Origin: Agrobacterium arsenijevicii | GTDB lineage: Bacteria > Pseudomonadota > Alphaproteobacteria > Rhizobiales > Rhizobiaceae | NCBI GenBank assembly: GCA_000949895.1 | Contig: JWIT01000022.1 | Location: 1-55,088, forward strand | Direction: 5' to 3' | Length of the DNA: 55,088 bases | Shown: positions 32,358 through 42,743 of the stretch, one piece after another | Numbering within the stretch: the stretch's first letter is position 1 | Layout: each line of letters starts with the position of its first letter | Translations under genes and position numbers: made by a program | Notes under the pieces: model-generated | Database searches by the model: none | Told to the model about the DNA's origin: nothing | Seen by the model: the letters and a program-made list of their open reading frames with translations, nothing else

Positions 32358-33253
32358 GTCACGCGTTCCTGTTTTCGCTGACGGACGGCTGCGGGACTGA
32401 CCCCGAAGCTATCGCGAAAATGGCGGGCAAAATGCGAGCGGGACCGATAGCCGGTTGCGGCAAGCGCATCCGCGACATCGGCATCGCGGTCGTTGAGAAC
32501 GATGTAGGCCGCGTTCATCCGTTCCGTGCGAAGCAACATCTGCAACGTCTGTTTCTCCGAACGGAGACGACGGCGGAGTGTGGCCTCCGACATTGCAAGA
32601 TGCGCTGCGACATTTGCAGCACTCCAGACGTGGTGGAGACGGTGCCGAATGAGCAGACGCACCGCCTCGGATGCCGAACCGTCAACATATTTTGGCACCA
32701 GCGGCAAGACGCCCTGCTCGGCGAGGATCAGGAGTATTTCCAGAATACGGTGCTCGGAAACCCTTCGGGATGCCTTCACTCTTTGAGACAGGGCTTCGGC
32801 CGCATGAAAAATGGCAGAGCAGAGATCAGCACTCAGAACCGGTTCGAGGCTGGCTTTCTGCCCGACGAATTGCGGCCATCGCCGCGCTGCTTCTATGACA
32901 AGCTCCCGGGGGAAGCGAATAAAGAGCGCCCGGTAAAACCCGGTTTCCGCATCCGGTTCGTTGACGACATCGACATGCGCGTTTGCAGGAAGAACGAAAA
33001 CTTCGCCCGCCTGATAGATGCGATGTTCGACGCCTGCGACGATTTCCTTGCGGCCTTCGATCACCACGACCAGCCCTGCCGATGGCATGACGAGTTGCGT
33101 GATGGTTTCGCGTCTTCCGGAGACGAATGCGGAAATGATGGGAGGGCTTCCGCCTTCCAATACGTCTCGCGTGTCGAAGGCTGCCAGCGATTGCAGCGTC
33201 CGCGCGATCTCGCGGCGCTGGAGGTCGTCCCTTGGCTCGAAGGTTCTTGTCAT
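32351..33253 (-). CDS. AraC-family transcriptional regulator
   Basis: A 300-residue AraC protein with an N-terminal cupin-like sensing domain (about residues 30-170; IEGRKEIVAGVEHRIYQAGEVFVLPANAHVDV) and two C-terminal HTH units (about 205-295; SEATLRRRLRSEKQTL and ALAATGYRSRSHFARHFRDSFGVSP). The ATG at 33253 has GGA 5 nt upstream; a TTG three codons up is the alternative. Same strand as the PEBP-like and MdtG-like genes, so it probably activates them. It is adjacent to a second AraC gene of different type (33314-34201). Confidence 0.92.
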   Translation of the reverse strand: MTRTFEPRDDLQRREIARTLQSLAAFDTRDVLEGGSPPIISAFVSGRRETITQLVMPSAGLVVVIEGRKEIVAGVEHRIYQAGEVFVLPANAHVDVVNEPDAETGFYRALFIRFPRELVIEAARRWPQFVGQKASLEPVLSADLCSAIFHAAEALSQRVKASRRVSEHRILEILLILAEQGVLPLVPKYVDGSASEAVRLLIRHRLHHVWSAANVAAHLAMSEATLRRRLRSEKQTLQMLLRTERMNAAYIVLNDRDADVADALAATGYRSRSHFARHFRDSFGVSPAAVRQRKQERVTA

Positions 33254-33313
33254 GGTGTCCAACTCATACGCCTGTCAAACGGCAGGCAGCATCACAGTAC
33301 AGAATCGCACGCC

Positions 33314-34201
33314 TCATGGCGATGCCCGGTAAACGCTCCGACCGTCACCACGAAACTGGCGGCGGTAGTCGCCGGGCGTCATGCCTCTGGCCGCACGAAA
33401 CTGGCGCGAAAAATGCGCGGCATCGGAAAATCCGACCGTCTCGGCGATCTGCGCAAGCGACCGGTCCGTCTGTGCAAGCAGCCGGCATGCGCCGCCAACC
33501 CGCAACTGGCCAATATACTGGCTGATCGTCATGCGGGTCGAACGCTTGAAGAGCCGCTGCAGCTGGCTCTCGCTCAGATGGGCGATTTCGCTTAAGGGTT
33601 TGATGCTGACGGCATCGGTATAGTGGGCGTGAATGTAATTGAGCACCCGCTCCATGCGCGCCCGGTCACGCGGGACGGTACTGACGGTCACATCTCCCGT
33701 CGAAAGCAGCCTGTGGTCGGAAGACCGTGCCAGATCGATAAGCACGCCGAGCAGCGTCAGAATTTGTTGATCGGGTGCGGTTTCATTTAATGCCATCAAA
33801 CGTTCGCGCACCTTCGCCAGCACCCCTCCCGCAAAACTGACGCCATGGCCGCTTTGGTGGAGCAGCGATTTGACGGCCGCAAATTCCGGCGTCAGGGCAA
33901 TCAGCCCGTCGATCCAGTCGCGGGTGAACCAGCAGACGATGGCGCGATGAACACCCTGCGTGTCTATCAACGCCTGCGATTGCCAGGCATGCGGCAGGTT
34001 CGGACCGAGAAGCACGAGATCGCCATCACCGTAACGCTCCACGGAATCGCCGACAAAACGCATGCCGGTGCTGTTGAGCGTGAGCGTCAGCTCAAATTCG
34101 GGATGATAGTGCCAGTTGAAGGGAAACTCCGGCAAACGGCGATCGAACAGCAGCCAGGATCGGTCGGCGGGAACGCTAACAGCTTCGAACCACGGCTCCA
34201 T
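33314..34201 (-). CDS. AraC-family transcriptional regulator of the GMC/AroE-like operon
   Basis: A 295-residue AraC protein. The N-terminal cupin (about residues 20-120; FNWHYHPEFELTLTL has metal-type His residues) probably binds a sugar or related effector. The C-terminal HTH pair (about 190-285) ends FSDAAHFSRQFRAARGMTPGDYRRQF. The start at 34201 has AAAGG about 9 nt upstream. It is divergent from the GMC oxidoreductase gene (129 bp between starts), which makes the operon its probable target. Confidence 0.92.
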   Translation of the reverse strand: MEPWFEAVSVPADRSWLLFDRRLPEFPFNWHYHPEFELTLTLNSTGMRFVGDSVERYGDGDLVLLGPNLPHAWQSQALIDTQGVHRAIVCWFTRDWIDGLIALTPEFAAVKSLLHQSGHGVSFAGGVLAKVRERLMALNETAPDQQILTLLGVLIDLARSSDHRLLSTGDVTVSTVPRDRARMERVLNYIHAHYTDAVSIKPLSEIAHLSESQLQRLFKRSTRMTISQYIGQLRVGGACRLLAQTDRSLAQIAETVGFSDAAHFSRQFRAARGMTPGDYRRQFRGDGRSVYRASP

Positions 34202-34330
34202 GACCTGACCTTTCCTGCATATTGCTGCATCGATATGCGGCAATCATACAAAAAGACGCGGCAACCGGGAATGGCCTATCGGTCGGCGATCGCTATCCTC
34301 AGCAAAAAAGAACAGATACGAGGAGGAGAA

Positions 34331-35903
34331 ATGTTTGCTGGCACACAATGGGACGCTGGTACCAAACCCGATGTCGTCATCATCGGCTCCGGCGTGGGCG
34401 GCGGATCGGTCGCACTGAAGCTTGCCGCAACGGGCGCGAAGATATTGATCATCGAACGGGGCGAAAAGCTGCCCAACGAGCCGCAAAACGCGGACGCGGA
34501 AGCCGTTTTTGTGGAGAACCGCTACCGCACAACTGATCTTTATCGCGACGAAACCGGTCGTACTTACCGGCCCGGACAATATTATTACGTCGGCGGTCAC
34601 ACGAAATTTTACGGAACCGCCATGTTCCGCTTCCGCGAGCGCGATTTCAGCGCGGTTGCCCATGAAGATGGCGTTTCGCCCTCCTGGCCTGTTTCCTACG
34701 CGGATCTGGAACCGTTCTACACCGAGGCCGAGCAACTTTTCGGCGTGCGGGGCAAGGCCGGGGACGATCCCACGGAGCCTTCGCGCTCGGCATCCTACAG
34801 GCATGAACCGGTCCCCCACGAACCTGTCATCGGCCGCGTAGCGGTGGGTTTCGCGCGTCTTGGGCTGCACCCGTTCCACATGCCCTCGGCGATCGACTAC
34901 GGCCCTGGGGGCCTCTGTCGACGCTGCGGCACCTGCGACGCTTTCGTCTGCCGTTTCGATGCCAAGGGCGATGCGGAAACGCGGCTGCTGCGCCCTGCCC
35001 TGCAACACCCCAACGTCTCCCTTATGACCGGCGCACGCGTACGCCGGCTGATTGCCGACGAACACGGCAAACAGATCGTGGCGGCGGAAATCGAGCGCGC
35101 GGGCGAAATCCTCAAAATCGAGGCGCCGCTTTTCGTTCTCTCGGCAGGGGCGATCAACTCCGCCCTTATCCTGCTTCGCTCGGCAGATGAGCGAAACCCA
35201 AATGGCCTTGCCAATTCGTCCGGCGTTGTCGGCCGCTATCTCATGAACCACCATCTCAGCGGGCTGATGGGGCTCATGCCTTTCACCGTCAACGACACCC
35301 GCTTCCCGAAAACGATGTCCATCAACGACTTCTATTACGGCACGCCGGGCGATGAAGCTGCCCGCGGCAACATCCAGATGCTGGGCAATATCCAAGGCGC
35401 GATGATCCGCGCGGCCTACCCCGCAATGCCGCGGTTTCTGGCCAATCTTCTTGCCCGCCACAGCGTCGACTTCCTCGTCATGTCGGAAGACACGCCGAAA
35501 TATGAGAGCCGGGTGCGACCGCTGAACGAAAATGGGGCAGAAGTGATCTATCGCCCTGGCGACCGCAAAGCCCATGAGCGTTTTGTTGGCCACATGCGTT
35601 CGCTGTTGAATAAAAACGGCTTTCCCGTCGTGCTCGGTCATTCCTTCGGCATCGAGGCTCCATCCCACCAGTGCGGCACGGTCCGCATGGGCGACGACCC
35701 GAAACAAGCGGCGCTGGATGCCCTCTGTCGCGCGCACGACCACCCGAACCTCTATGTCGTCGATGCAGGCTTCTTCCCCTCATCGGCAGCCCTCAACCCG
35801 GCCCTGACAGTGGCGGCGCAGGCGTTGCGTGTTGGCGATCATATTCGCGAAAGCTGGTTTGCAAACCGCCACACCCATGAAATTTCACCCAAGGAGAGCA
35901 ACC

Positions 35904-35914
<11 letters not shown>
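34331..35914 (+). CDS. GMC-family FAD oxidoreductase with a cysteine cluster
   Basis: A 527-residue flavoenzyme. The N-terminal FAD site GSGVGGGSVALKLAATGAK starts near residue 18, and the catalytic pair H446 (SHQCGTVRMG) and N489 (SSAALNP) is in the usual C-terminal places. Four cysteines, C196-x2-C199-x2-C202-x4-C207, lie in the substrate-side domain; similar clusters occur in long-chain alcohol oxidases and in FAD glucose dehydrogenases where three Cys hold an iron-sulfur cluster. No Tat signal is seen, so it is probably cytoplasmic. AGGAGGAG precedes the ATG by 2 nt. It overlaps the next gene by 11 nt. It likely oxidises an alcohol, polyol or glycoside; substrate unknown. Confidence 0.88.
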
Positions 35915-36752
<838 letters not shown>

Positions 36753-37043
36753 GCGGCGACAATTCTTAAAAAGGAACTCCCCACATCTCCTCGGGATGTG
36801 GGGAAGCATCGGTGTCAGCGCCTTGATCGGACACAACTTTTTGTCGATATTTAACAATGGAAAAACTAATAGTTGACGCGATCGAATAAGCGCGCTACAA
36901 AGAACCATCGAATTTGCTTGCTTAGCTTTGCTTGTTGCGCGATTAGCACCGCGTTCTGAACGAACCTTTCCTTTCAAAATCGCTATCACCATCCGCAGCG
37001 CTTTGAGTGCTGTGGTTTCTCTATCGCTATGAAAGGGTTCATC
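36753..37043. other. Intergenic region with a hairpin and the cold-shock leader
   Basis: CCCCACATC (36779-36787) and its complement (36795-36803) form a 9-bp stem with a 7-nt loop, a possible terminator for the AroE-like operon though without a good T tract. The rest (about 36820-37043) is AT-rich and probably contains the promoter and a long untranslated leader of the cold-shock gene, as usual for cspA-type genes. Confidence 0.5.
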
Positions 37044-37253
37044 ATGACCACTGGCACAGTTAAATGGTTCAATTCCACAAAAGGCTTCGGCTTCATTCAG
37101 CCTGACAATGGCGGCGCTGATGCTTTCGTCCATATCTCCGCTGTTGAGCGTGCAGGTATGCGCGAACTCGTCGAAGGCCAGAAGATCGGCTTCGATCTGG
37201 AGCGCGACAACAAGTCTGGCAAAATGTCGGCCTGCAATCTCCAGGCTGCCTGA
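37044..37253 (+). CDS. Cold-shock protein, CspA family
   Basis: A 69-residue single cold-shock domain. GTVKWFNSTKGFGFIQPD (residues 4-21, RNP1) and DAFVHIS (about 26-32, RNP2) are the RNA-binding motifs. It binds single-stranded RNA and acts as an RNA chaperone. The ATG at 37044 gives the standard MTTGTVKWF start with GAAAGGG 6 nt upstream; an ATG five codons up is less likely. A long AT-rich leader and a strong terminator (37318-37350) flank it. Similar genes occur in several copies per rhizobial genome, so no letter is assigned. Confidence 0.95.
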   Translation: MTTGTVKWFNSTKGFGFIQPDNGGADAFVHISAVERAGMRELVEGQKIGFDLERDNKSGKMSACNLQAA

Positions 37254-37317
37254 ACGGGTTTGTGCTTTCCTTTGACCACGGATGTACTGGCACTGCCGAA
37301 AGCACCCCGACCCAATC

Positions 37318-37350
37318 AAGGCCAGGCAAATTGCCTGGCCTTTTGTTTTT
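37318..37350 (+). terminator. Rho-independent terminator after the cold-shock gene
   Basis: GGCCAGGC pairs with GCCTGGCC, extended by AAG and CTT, and is followed by TTTTGTTTTT. It lies 65 nt after the stop and before the small gene at 37385. It may be read through or attenuate transcription of that gene. Confidence 0.88.
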
Positions 37351-37384
37351 CGCTCGCCTGTCGAGCCTTACCACCGGAACACCC

Positions 37385-37609
37385 ATGACAGAAAAATACA
37401 GTATTTCGCGCCAGAAGGCCGAGGTTGCCTTCAGCAATATCCAGGCGCCTTTCTTCGCAAAAGACAAAGCGATGGACGAACTTGATTCCATCACGCAATC
37501 CCGCGAAGCGAAGACCTTGCGGCTTCGTGAAGCACGTCTTGCAAAAGAAGAGTCTGATCGCATTTCAGCGACGTCTGCTCTTATTGCCAAACGCGCCCGT
37601 GCGCGATGA
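37385..37609 (+). CDS. Small charged helical protein, unknown function
   Basis: A 74-residue protein, cytoplasmic by composition, rich in Lys, Arg, Glu and Ser with a predicted long helix (about residues 32-72). It begins MTEKYSISRQKAEVAF. Small proteins of this kind are found after cold-shock genes in rhizobia, as far as remembered, but no function is known. GGA lies about 7 nt before the ATG. The terminator just upstream suggests expression by read-through or from its own promoter. Confidence 0.65.
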   Translation: MTEKYSISRQKAEVAFSNIQAPFFAKDKAMDELDSITQSREAKTLRLREARLAKEESDRISATSALIAKRARAR

Positions 37610-37758
37610 TCATTTTGACGACATCATAGTCGGAACAAACGCCTGAAGATCATCCGCGACAGCGCCAGCTACACGCTGTCATGCGGAAATACGATGCCTT
37701 AGGCATCAATGAAAAATACTAAATTGGAATTTCATTTAAAGCACGAAGGTATCGGCGT
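37610..37758. other. Intergenic region with two small dyads
   Basis: GACAGCG/CGCTGTC (37658-37664 and 37674-37680) and GATGCCT/AGGCATC (37693-37707) lie between the stops of the small gene and the convergent receiver-kinase gene. They may help end transcription from both sides. No T tract follows either. Confidence 0.4.
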
Positions 37759-38793
37759 TTATTTTTCGCCCCAAGTCATCGTGTAACGCGTTCCCTTACC
37801 CTGTTCCGGGTGCGTATGCGTTTGCTCGACGCGCGCACCGATGTTCTGTGCCATCGCCATGATCAGCTTTGTACCCAGGCCGGTACCGCGAGGAGATGCG
37901 TCTGGCGTCGAACCGATACCGTCATCTTCGACAACGAGAACAAATTGCCGGTTTTCTTCCGAAAGCCTGACGCGAACCCTGCCGGATTGATCCGGATAGG
38001 CATATTTCAGCGCATTGGTCAGCAATTCGGTGATGATGACGCCGAGAGCAACCGCATGGTCTGCCTTGAGACTGACGTCACAAAGGGATGTCTCGACGGT
38101 AACGGATGAAGAACCGGGCACCGCCTGAAACAAGCCATCGATGATCGACGTCAGGTAGGAATTGAGCGATACCAAACCCACATTGTCGGTATTGTAGAGA
38201 CTGCGATGGACACCGGCGATCGCGGAAATCCTGCTCTGGGTTTCCAACAGGGCGACTTCGGCTTCCTGAGACTTGACGGTGTTTATCTGCAGGCGGATCA
38301 TGGCGGAGACCAGCGAAAGACTGTTGGCGACCCGATGGTTCATCTCTTTCACCATCATTTCCGCATGTTCCTTCGCCTTTACCAGCAGCCGGTCGGCCTC
38401 TTCCTTGGTCTGGCGCAGACGGTGGTTTTCCAGGGCCTGATTAATGGCAGTTCGCAAAAGCGGAAAAAAGTCGTCGCCAACATTCTTTATGACGTAGTCG
38501 GCAGCACCCGCTTTGAGGGCGTCAATCGCGATCTGGGCTTCGTTCGATCCCGTAACGTAAAGGACGGGAATGCGTCCGGGCAACGACTGGATCGCGGCAA
38601 GAAACTCCATGCCCGTCGATGTCTGGAAATAATGGTCGAGGACGACGACGTCAAACTGCTCGTCCTGAAACAGCCTGAGCCCCAACGCCACGGATGCGGC
38701 ATGCACCACCTCCATTCCATGACGGCCAAGGATACGGCTGGATAGCCGTGCCAGAGCTGGATCATCATCAACATACAAAACGCGCAAGACCAT
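37759..38793 (-). CDS. Receiver domain fused to HisKA_2-type histidine kinase
   Basis: A 344-residue protein with an N-terminal receiver (residues 1-120; phospho-acceptor D53 in VVVLDHY) joined by a helical linker to a HisKA_2 dimerisation segment (H153 in MNHRVANSLSLVSAM) and a HATPase domain (about 240-340; ALKYAYPDQ, DDGIGSTPD, GTGLGTKLI). A receiver ahead of a kinase is unusual and suggests that phosphorylation by the upstream kinase switches this kinase on or off. HisKA_2 kinases of alphaproteobacteria often feed the PhyR general stress pathway; that link is inference. ATG at 38793 with GAAGG 3 nt upstream. It follows the response regulator by 6 nt. Confidence 0.9.
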   Translation of the reverse strand: MVLRVLYVDDDPALARLSSRILGRHGMEVVHAASVALGLRLFQDEQFDVVVLDHYFQTSTGMEFLAAIQSLPGRIPVLYVTGSNEAQIAIDALKAGAADYVIKNVGDDFFPLLRTAINQALENHRLRQTKEEADRLLVKAKEHAEMMVKEMNHRVANSLSLVSAMIRLQINTVKSQEAEVALLETQSRISAIAGVHRSLYNTDNVGLVSLNSYLTSIIDGLFQAVPGSSSVTVETSLCDVSLKADHAVALGVIITELLTNALKYAYPDQSGRVRVRLSEENRQFVLVVEDDGIGSTPDASPRGTGLGTKLIMAMAQNIGARVEQTHTHPEQGKGTRYTMTWGEK

Positions 38794-38799
38794 CAACCT

Positions 38800-39237
38800 T
38801 CAAGGTATCTGAATGACGGAGAAAAACAGGCCGAGGTTCTTGATTGCACTCGCAAAGCCTTCGTAGTCGACCGGTTTGGTAATATAGACGTTCGCACCGA
38901 GATCGTAACATTTCTGGATTTCGGTTTCGTCATCCGTCGTCGTCAACACGACCACCGGCAGACGGCGCGTATATTCATTGCTCTTGATCTCCTCGAGTAT
39001 CCGGATACCCGACATGTCCGGAAGGTTGAGGTCGAGCAAGACGAGCAGATAGCGATCTTTACTGACAAGACCATCCCGGTTTTCACCGAGAATGTAGTCA
39101 AGCGCCTTCGCGCCGAGCGTAAAAGGCATGATGTCATTATTCACACCCGCCCGACGCACGTTTTTTTCGATCAGGCGCGCATGACCTTCGTCATCCTCGA
39201 TCATCACGATCGTTACTTCTTGACCGGTTGCCTTCAT
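38800..39237 (-). CDS. Single-domain response regulator (Rcp1-like)
   Basis: A 145-residue stand-alone receiver. Acidic pair E14/D15/D16 (IEDDEG), phospho-acceptor D69 (LLVLLDLNLPDMSG), TTTDDE switch region and K in ITKPVD are present. The length and the YDLGANVYITKPVDYEGF stretch match the Rcp1-type receivers that pair with sensor kinases in bacteria. With no output domain it probably works as a phosphate carrier between the kinase at 40727 and the receiver-kinase at 38793. Its start overlaps the kinase stop by 4 nt (39234-39237). Confidence 0.92.
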   Translation of the reverse strand: MKATGQEVTIVMIEDDEGHARLIEKNVRRAGVNNDIMPFTLGAKALDYILGENRDGLVSKDRYLLVLLDLNLPDMSGIRILEEIKSNEYTRRLPVVVLTTTDDETEIQKCYDLGANVYITKPVDYEGFASAIKNLGLFFSVIQIP

Positions 39238-40727
39238 TTTTCGCCTTCTTTCGTCACTTTTCTGAGGTCGCTCGGCAGCAGCAAGGTAAATGTACTGCCT
39301 GTGCCAAGTTCGGACGTCACTCTAACGTCACCTCCTAAACTTCTGATTAGCGATCGAACATGTGCAAGGCCGATCCCTTCCCCTTGCTGGTCCTGATCAC
39401 CCGCGCGGCGAAAGAGTTCGAACACCCGTTCAAGATCCTGCTCGCCAATGCCGCGCCCGTTATCGCTTACCTCAATGTAAATGGCGCCTCGTCCGGCCGG
39501 ATAAGCGCGGGCAGTCAATCTCAGCGGGCGACCCGGCATCTGGTATTTCACCGCATTGTCGAAAAGATTGCCAAGGATCTGGTCGAGAGAAATGCGGTCT
39601 GTCACGACCGTGAGCCTTGACGCCTCGACATTGATCTCGCCGCCATTGACTTTGATCTGGTGACGCACCGTCTCGGAGAGTGATGACAGCAATGTTTCTA
39701 TGTCGACCTTTTCCGGCTGCAGCTTGCGTTGACCGTCACGGGATATCTTCAGGATCGCATTGATCAGCTGATCCATTTTACGTGTCGAGGAGCGGATGAA
39801 ACTGATCGCCTCGGGAAGATCCTCCTCGACTGCCAGCCTCGCCTCCCGCACAACCCCTTCGGCAGGCATTTTGCCATCCGCAAGAACATAGGCGCTGACC
39901 GGCTTCAGGGATGTATCGAATTCGGAGAGGAACCCCATGATATTAACGAGTGGCGCCCGTAGATCATGAGTGACGATGTAGGCAAAACGCTGAATTTCCT
40001 GATTGGCACGGCGAAGATCGCGCGTTCTTTCCTCGACGCGCTCCTCCAGATGGCGATTTAGTTCGTCGACATCTTGGCGGGACCGGTTCAATGCACGGAT
40101 ATAGGTAAAGACCAGAAAGATTGAGCCTCCGACAACAAGCAAGATCGCCAGCGCACCGCCGAGAGTAACCCACTGCAATGTATTGGCGGCGCTAAGCTGG
40201 TTTCCGACGATGATGCGGAGCCGGTCGTCAGTATCCGACTGCAGCTTCGCCAAGATCACCCTGATTTCGTTCATGAAACGCTTGCCGTCATTCTCACGCA
40301 CGACCTCGACAGCCTCGGTCATGCGTCCGGTTTTTTGCAGGTCGATGGTTTCCTGGGTTTCGGCAAGCTTGTTGGCGATGGCAGTGCCGAGATCCGAAAG
40401 ATCCTGCTCGTATTGATTCCGGTCCTTCAGCACTTCGAGAAGTCTGGACTGCCGTTGCGGCAACAGGCGCAAAGCCTCCTGATAGGGACCCAGATAATCG
40501 ATGTTATTGGTCAGCAGATACCCTCTCTGCCCCGTCTCCAGATCCTGCATGGATGTCAGGATATCTATAATCGCTGCACGCACGCGACGCAGTTCGGCCG
40601 TTTCCTGAGAGTAACGGTTGTTCACCTGCACCAGCCACAACGACGTGGCGACCATTCCAGTCAATATTGCAACACCAACAGCGAGCATAAACAGGCTTCG
40701 CTGAGCAAAAGGCGAAAAACTAATCAC
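39234..40727 (-). CDS. CHASE3-domain membrane sensor histidine kinase
   Basis: A 497-residue kinase: transmembrane helix 1 (about residues 10-33), periplasmic CHASE3 domain (about 38-180; MQDLETGQRGYLLTNN is typical), transmembrane helix 2 (about 185-210), coiled linker, HisKA with H254 (IVTHDLRAPLVNI) and HATPase (about 375-490; NLFDNAVKYQ, DNGRGIG, GEGIGLAHV). GTG start at 40727 with GGGAA about 11 nt upstream. It would sense an unknown outside signal and pass phosphate to the single-domain receiver, whose gene overlaps by 4 nt. Confidence 0.92.
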   Translation of the reverse strand: MISFSPFAQRSLFMLAVGVAILTGMVATSLWLVQVNNRYSQETAELRRVRAAIIDILTSMQDLETGQRGYLLTNNIDYLGPYQEALRLLPQRQSRLLEVLKDRNQYEQDLSDLGTAIANKLAETQETIDLQKTGRMTEAVEVVRENDGKRFMNEIRVILAKLQSDTDDRLRIIVGNQLSAANTLQWVTLGGALAILLVVGGSIFLVFTYIRALNRSRQDVDELNRHLEERVEERTRDLRRANQEIQRFAYIVTHDLRAPLVNIMGFLSEFDTSLKPVSAYVLADGKMPAEGVVREARLAVEEDLPEAISFIRSSTRKMDQLINAILKISRDGQRKLQPEKVDIETLLSSLSETVRHQIKVNGGEINVEASRLTVVTDRISLDQILGNLFDNAVKYQMPGRPLRLTARAYPAGRGAIYIEVSDNGRGIGEQDLERVFELFRRAGDQDQQGEGIGLAHVRSLIRSLGGDVRVTSELGTGSTFTLLLPSDLRKVTKEGEK

Positions 40728-40927
40728 AGTAATAAAATTCCCGGCAGGCAGTTCAATCGTAGAGTAAATTAGAATATGCCGGAGATTGAAGCGAACGTTT
40801 TATTTTCCATGCGGCTGGGAACCACTTTCCACGACGTGCGTTCAGCAACGCCGTGAAATAAAATGTTGCCCTGCCCACGGCAGATGTCCGATGCGAAATA
40901 TCGCGGTTTGTCGATGCTGAAATCGCC

Positions 40928-42739
<1,812 letters not shown>

Positions 42740-42743
42740 GATC

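Noticed and set aside
32315..33595. Plus-strand open frame of 426 residues over the AraC genes
   Set aside because: Both AraC genes on the other strand are certain; the frame spans two genes and has no domain.
34244..35743. Minus-strand open frame of 499 residues over the GMC gene
   Set aside because: Antisense to a clear FAD enzyme with catalytic motifs; no motif of its own.
36753..37043. Long leader of the cold-shock gene considered as a metabolite riboswitch
   Set aside because: No conserved riboswitch core was recognised; long leaders are normal for cold-shock genes.
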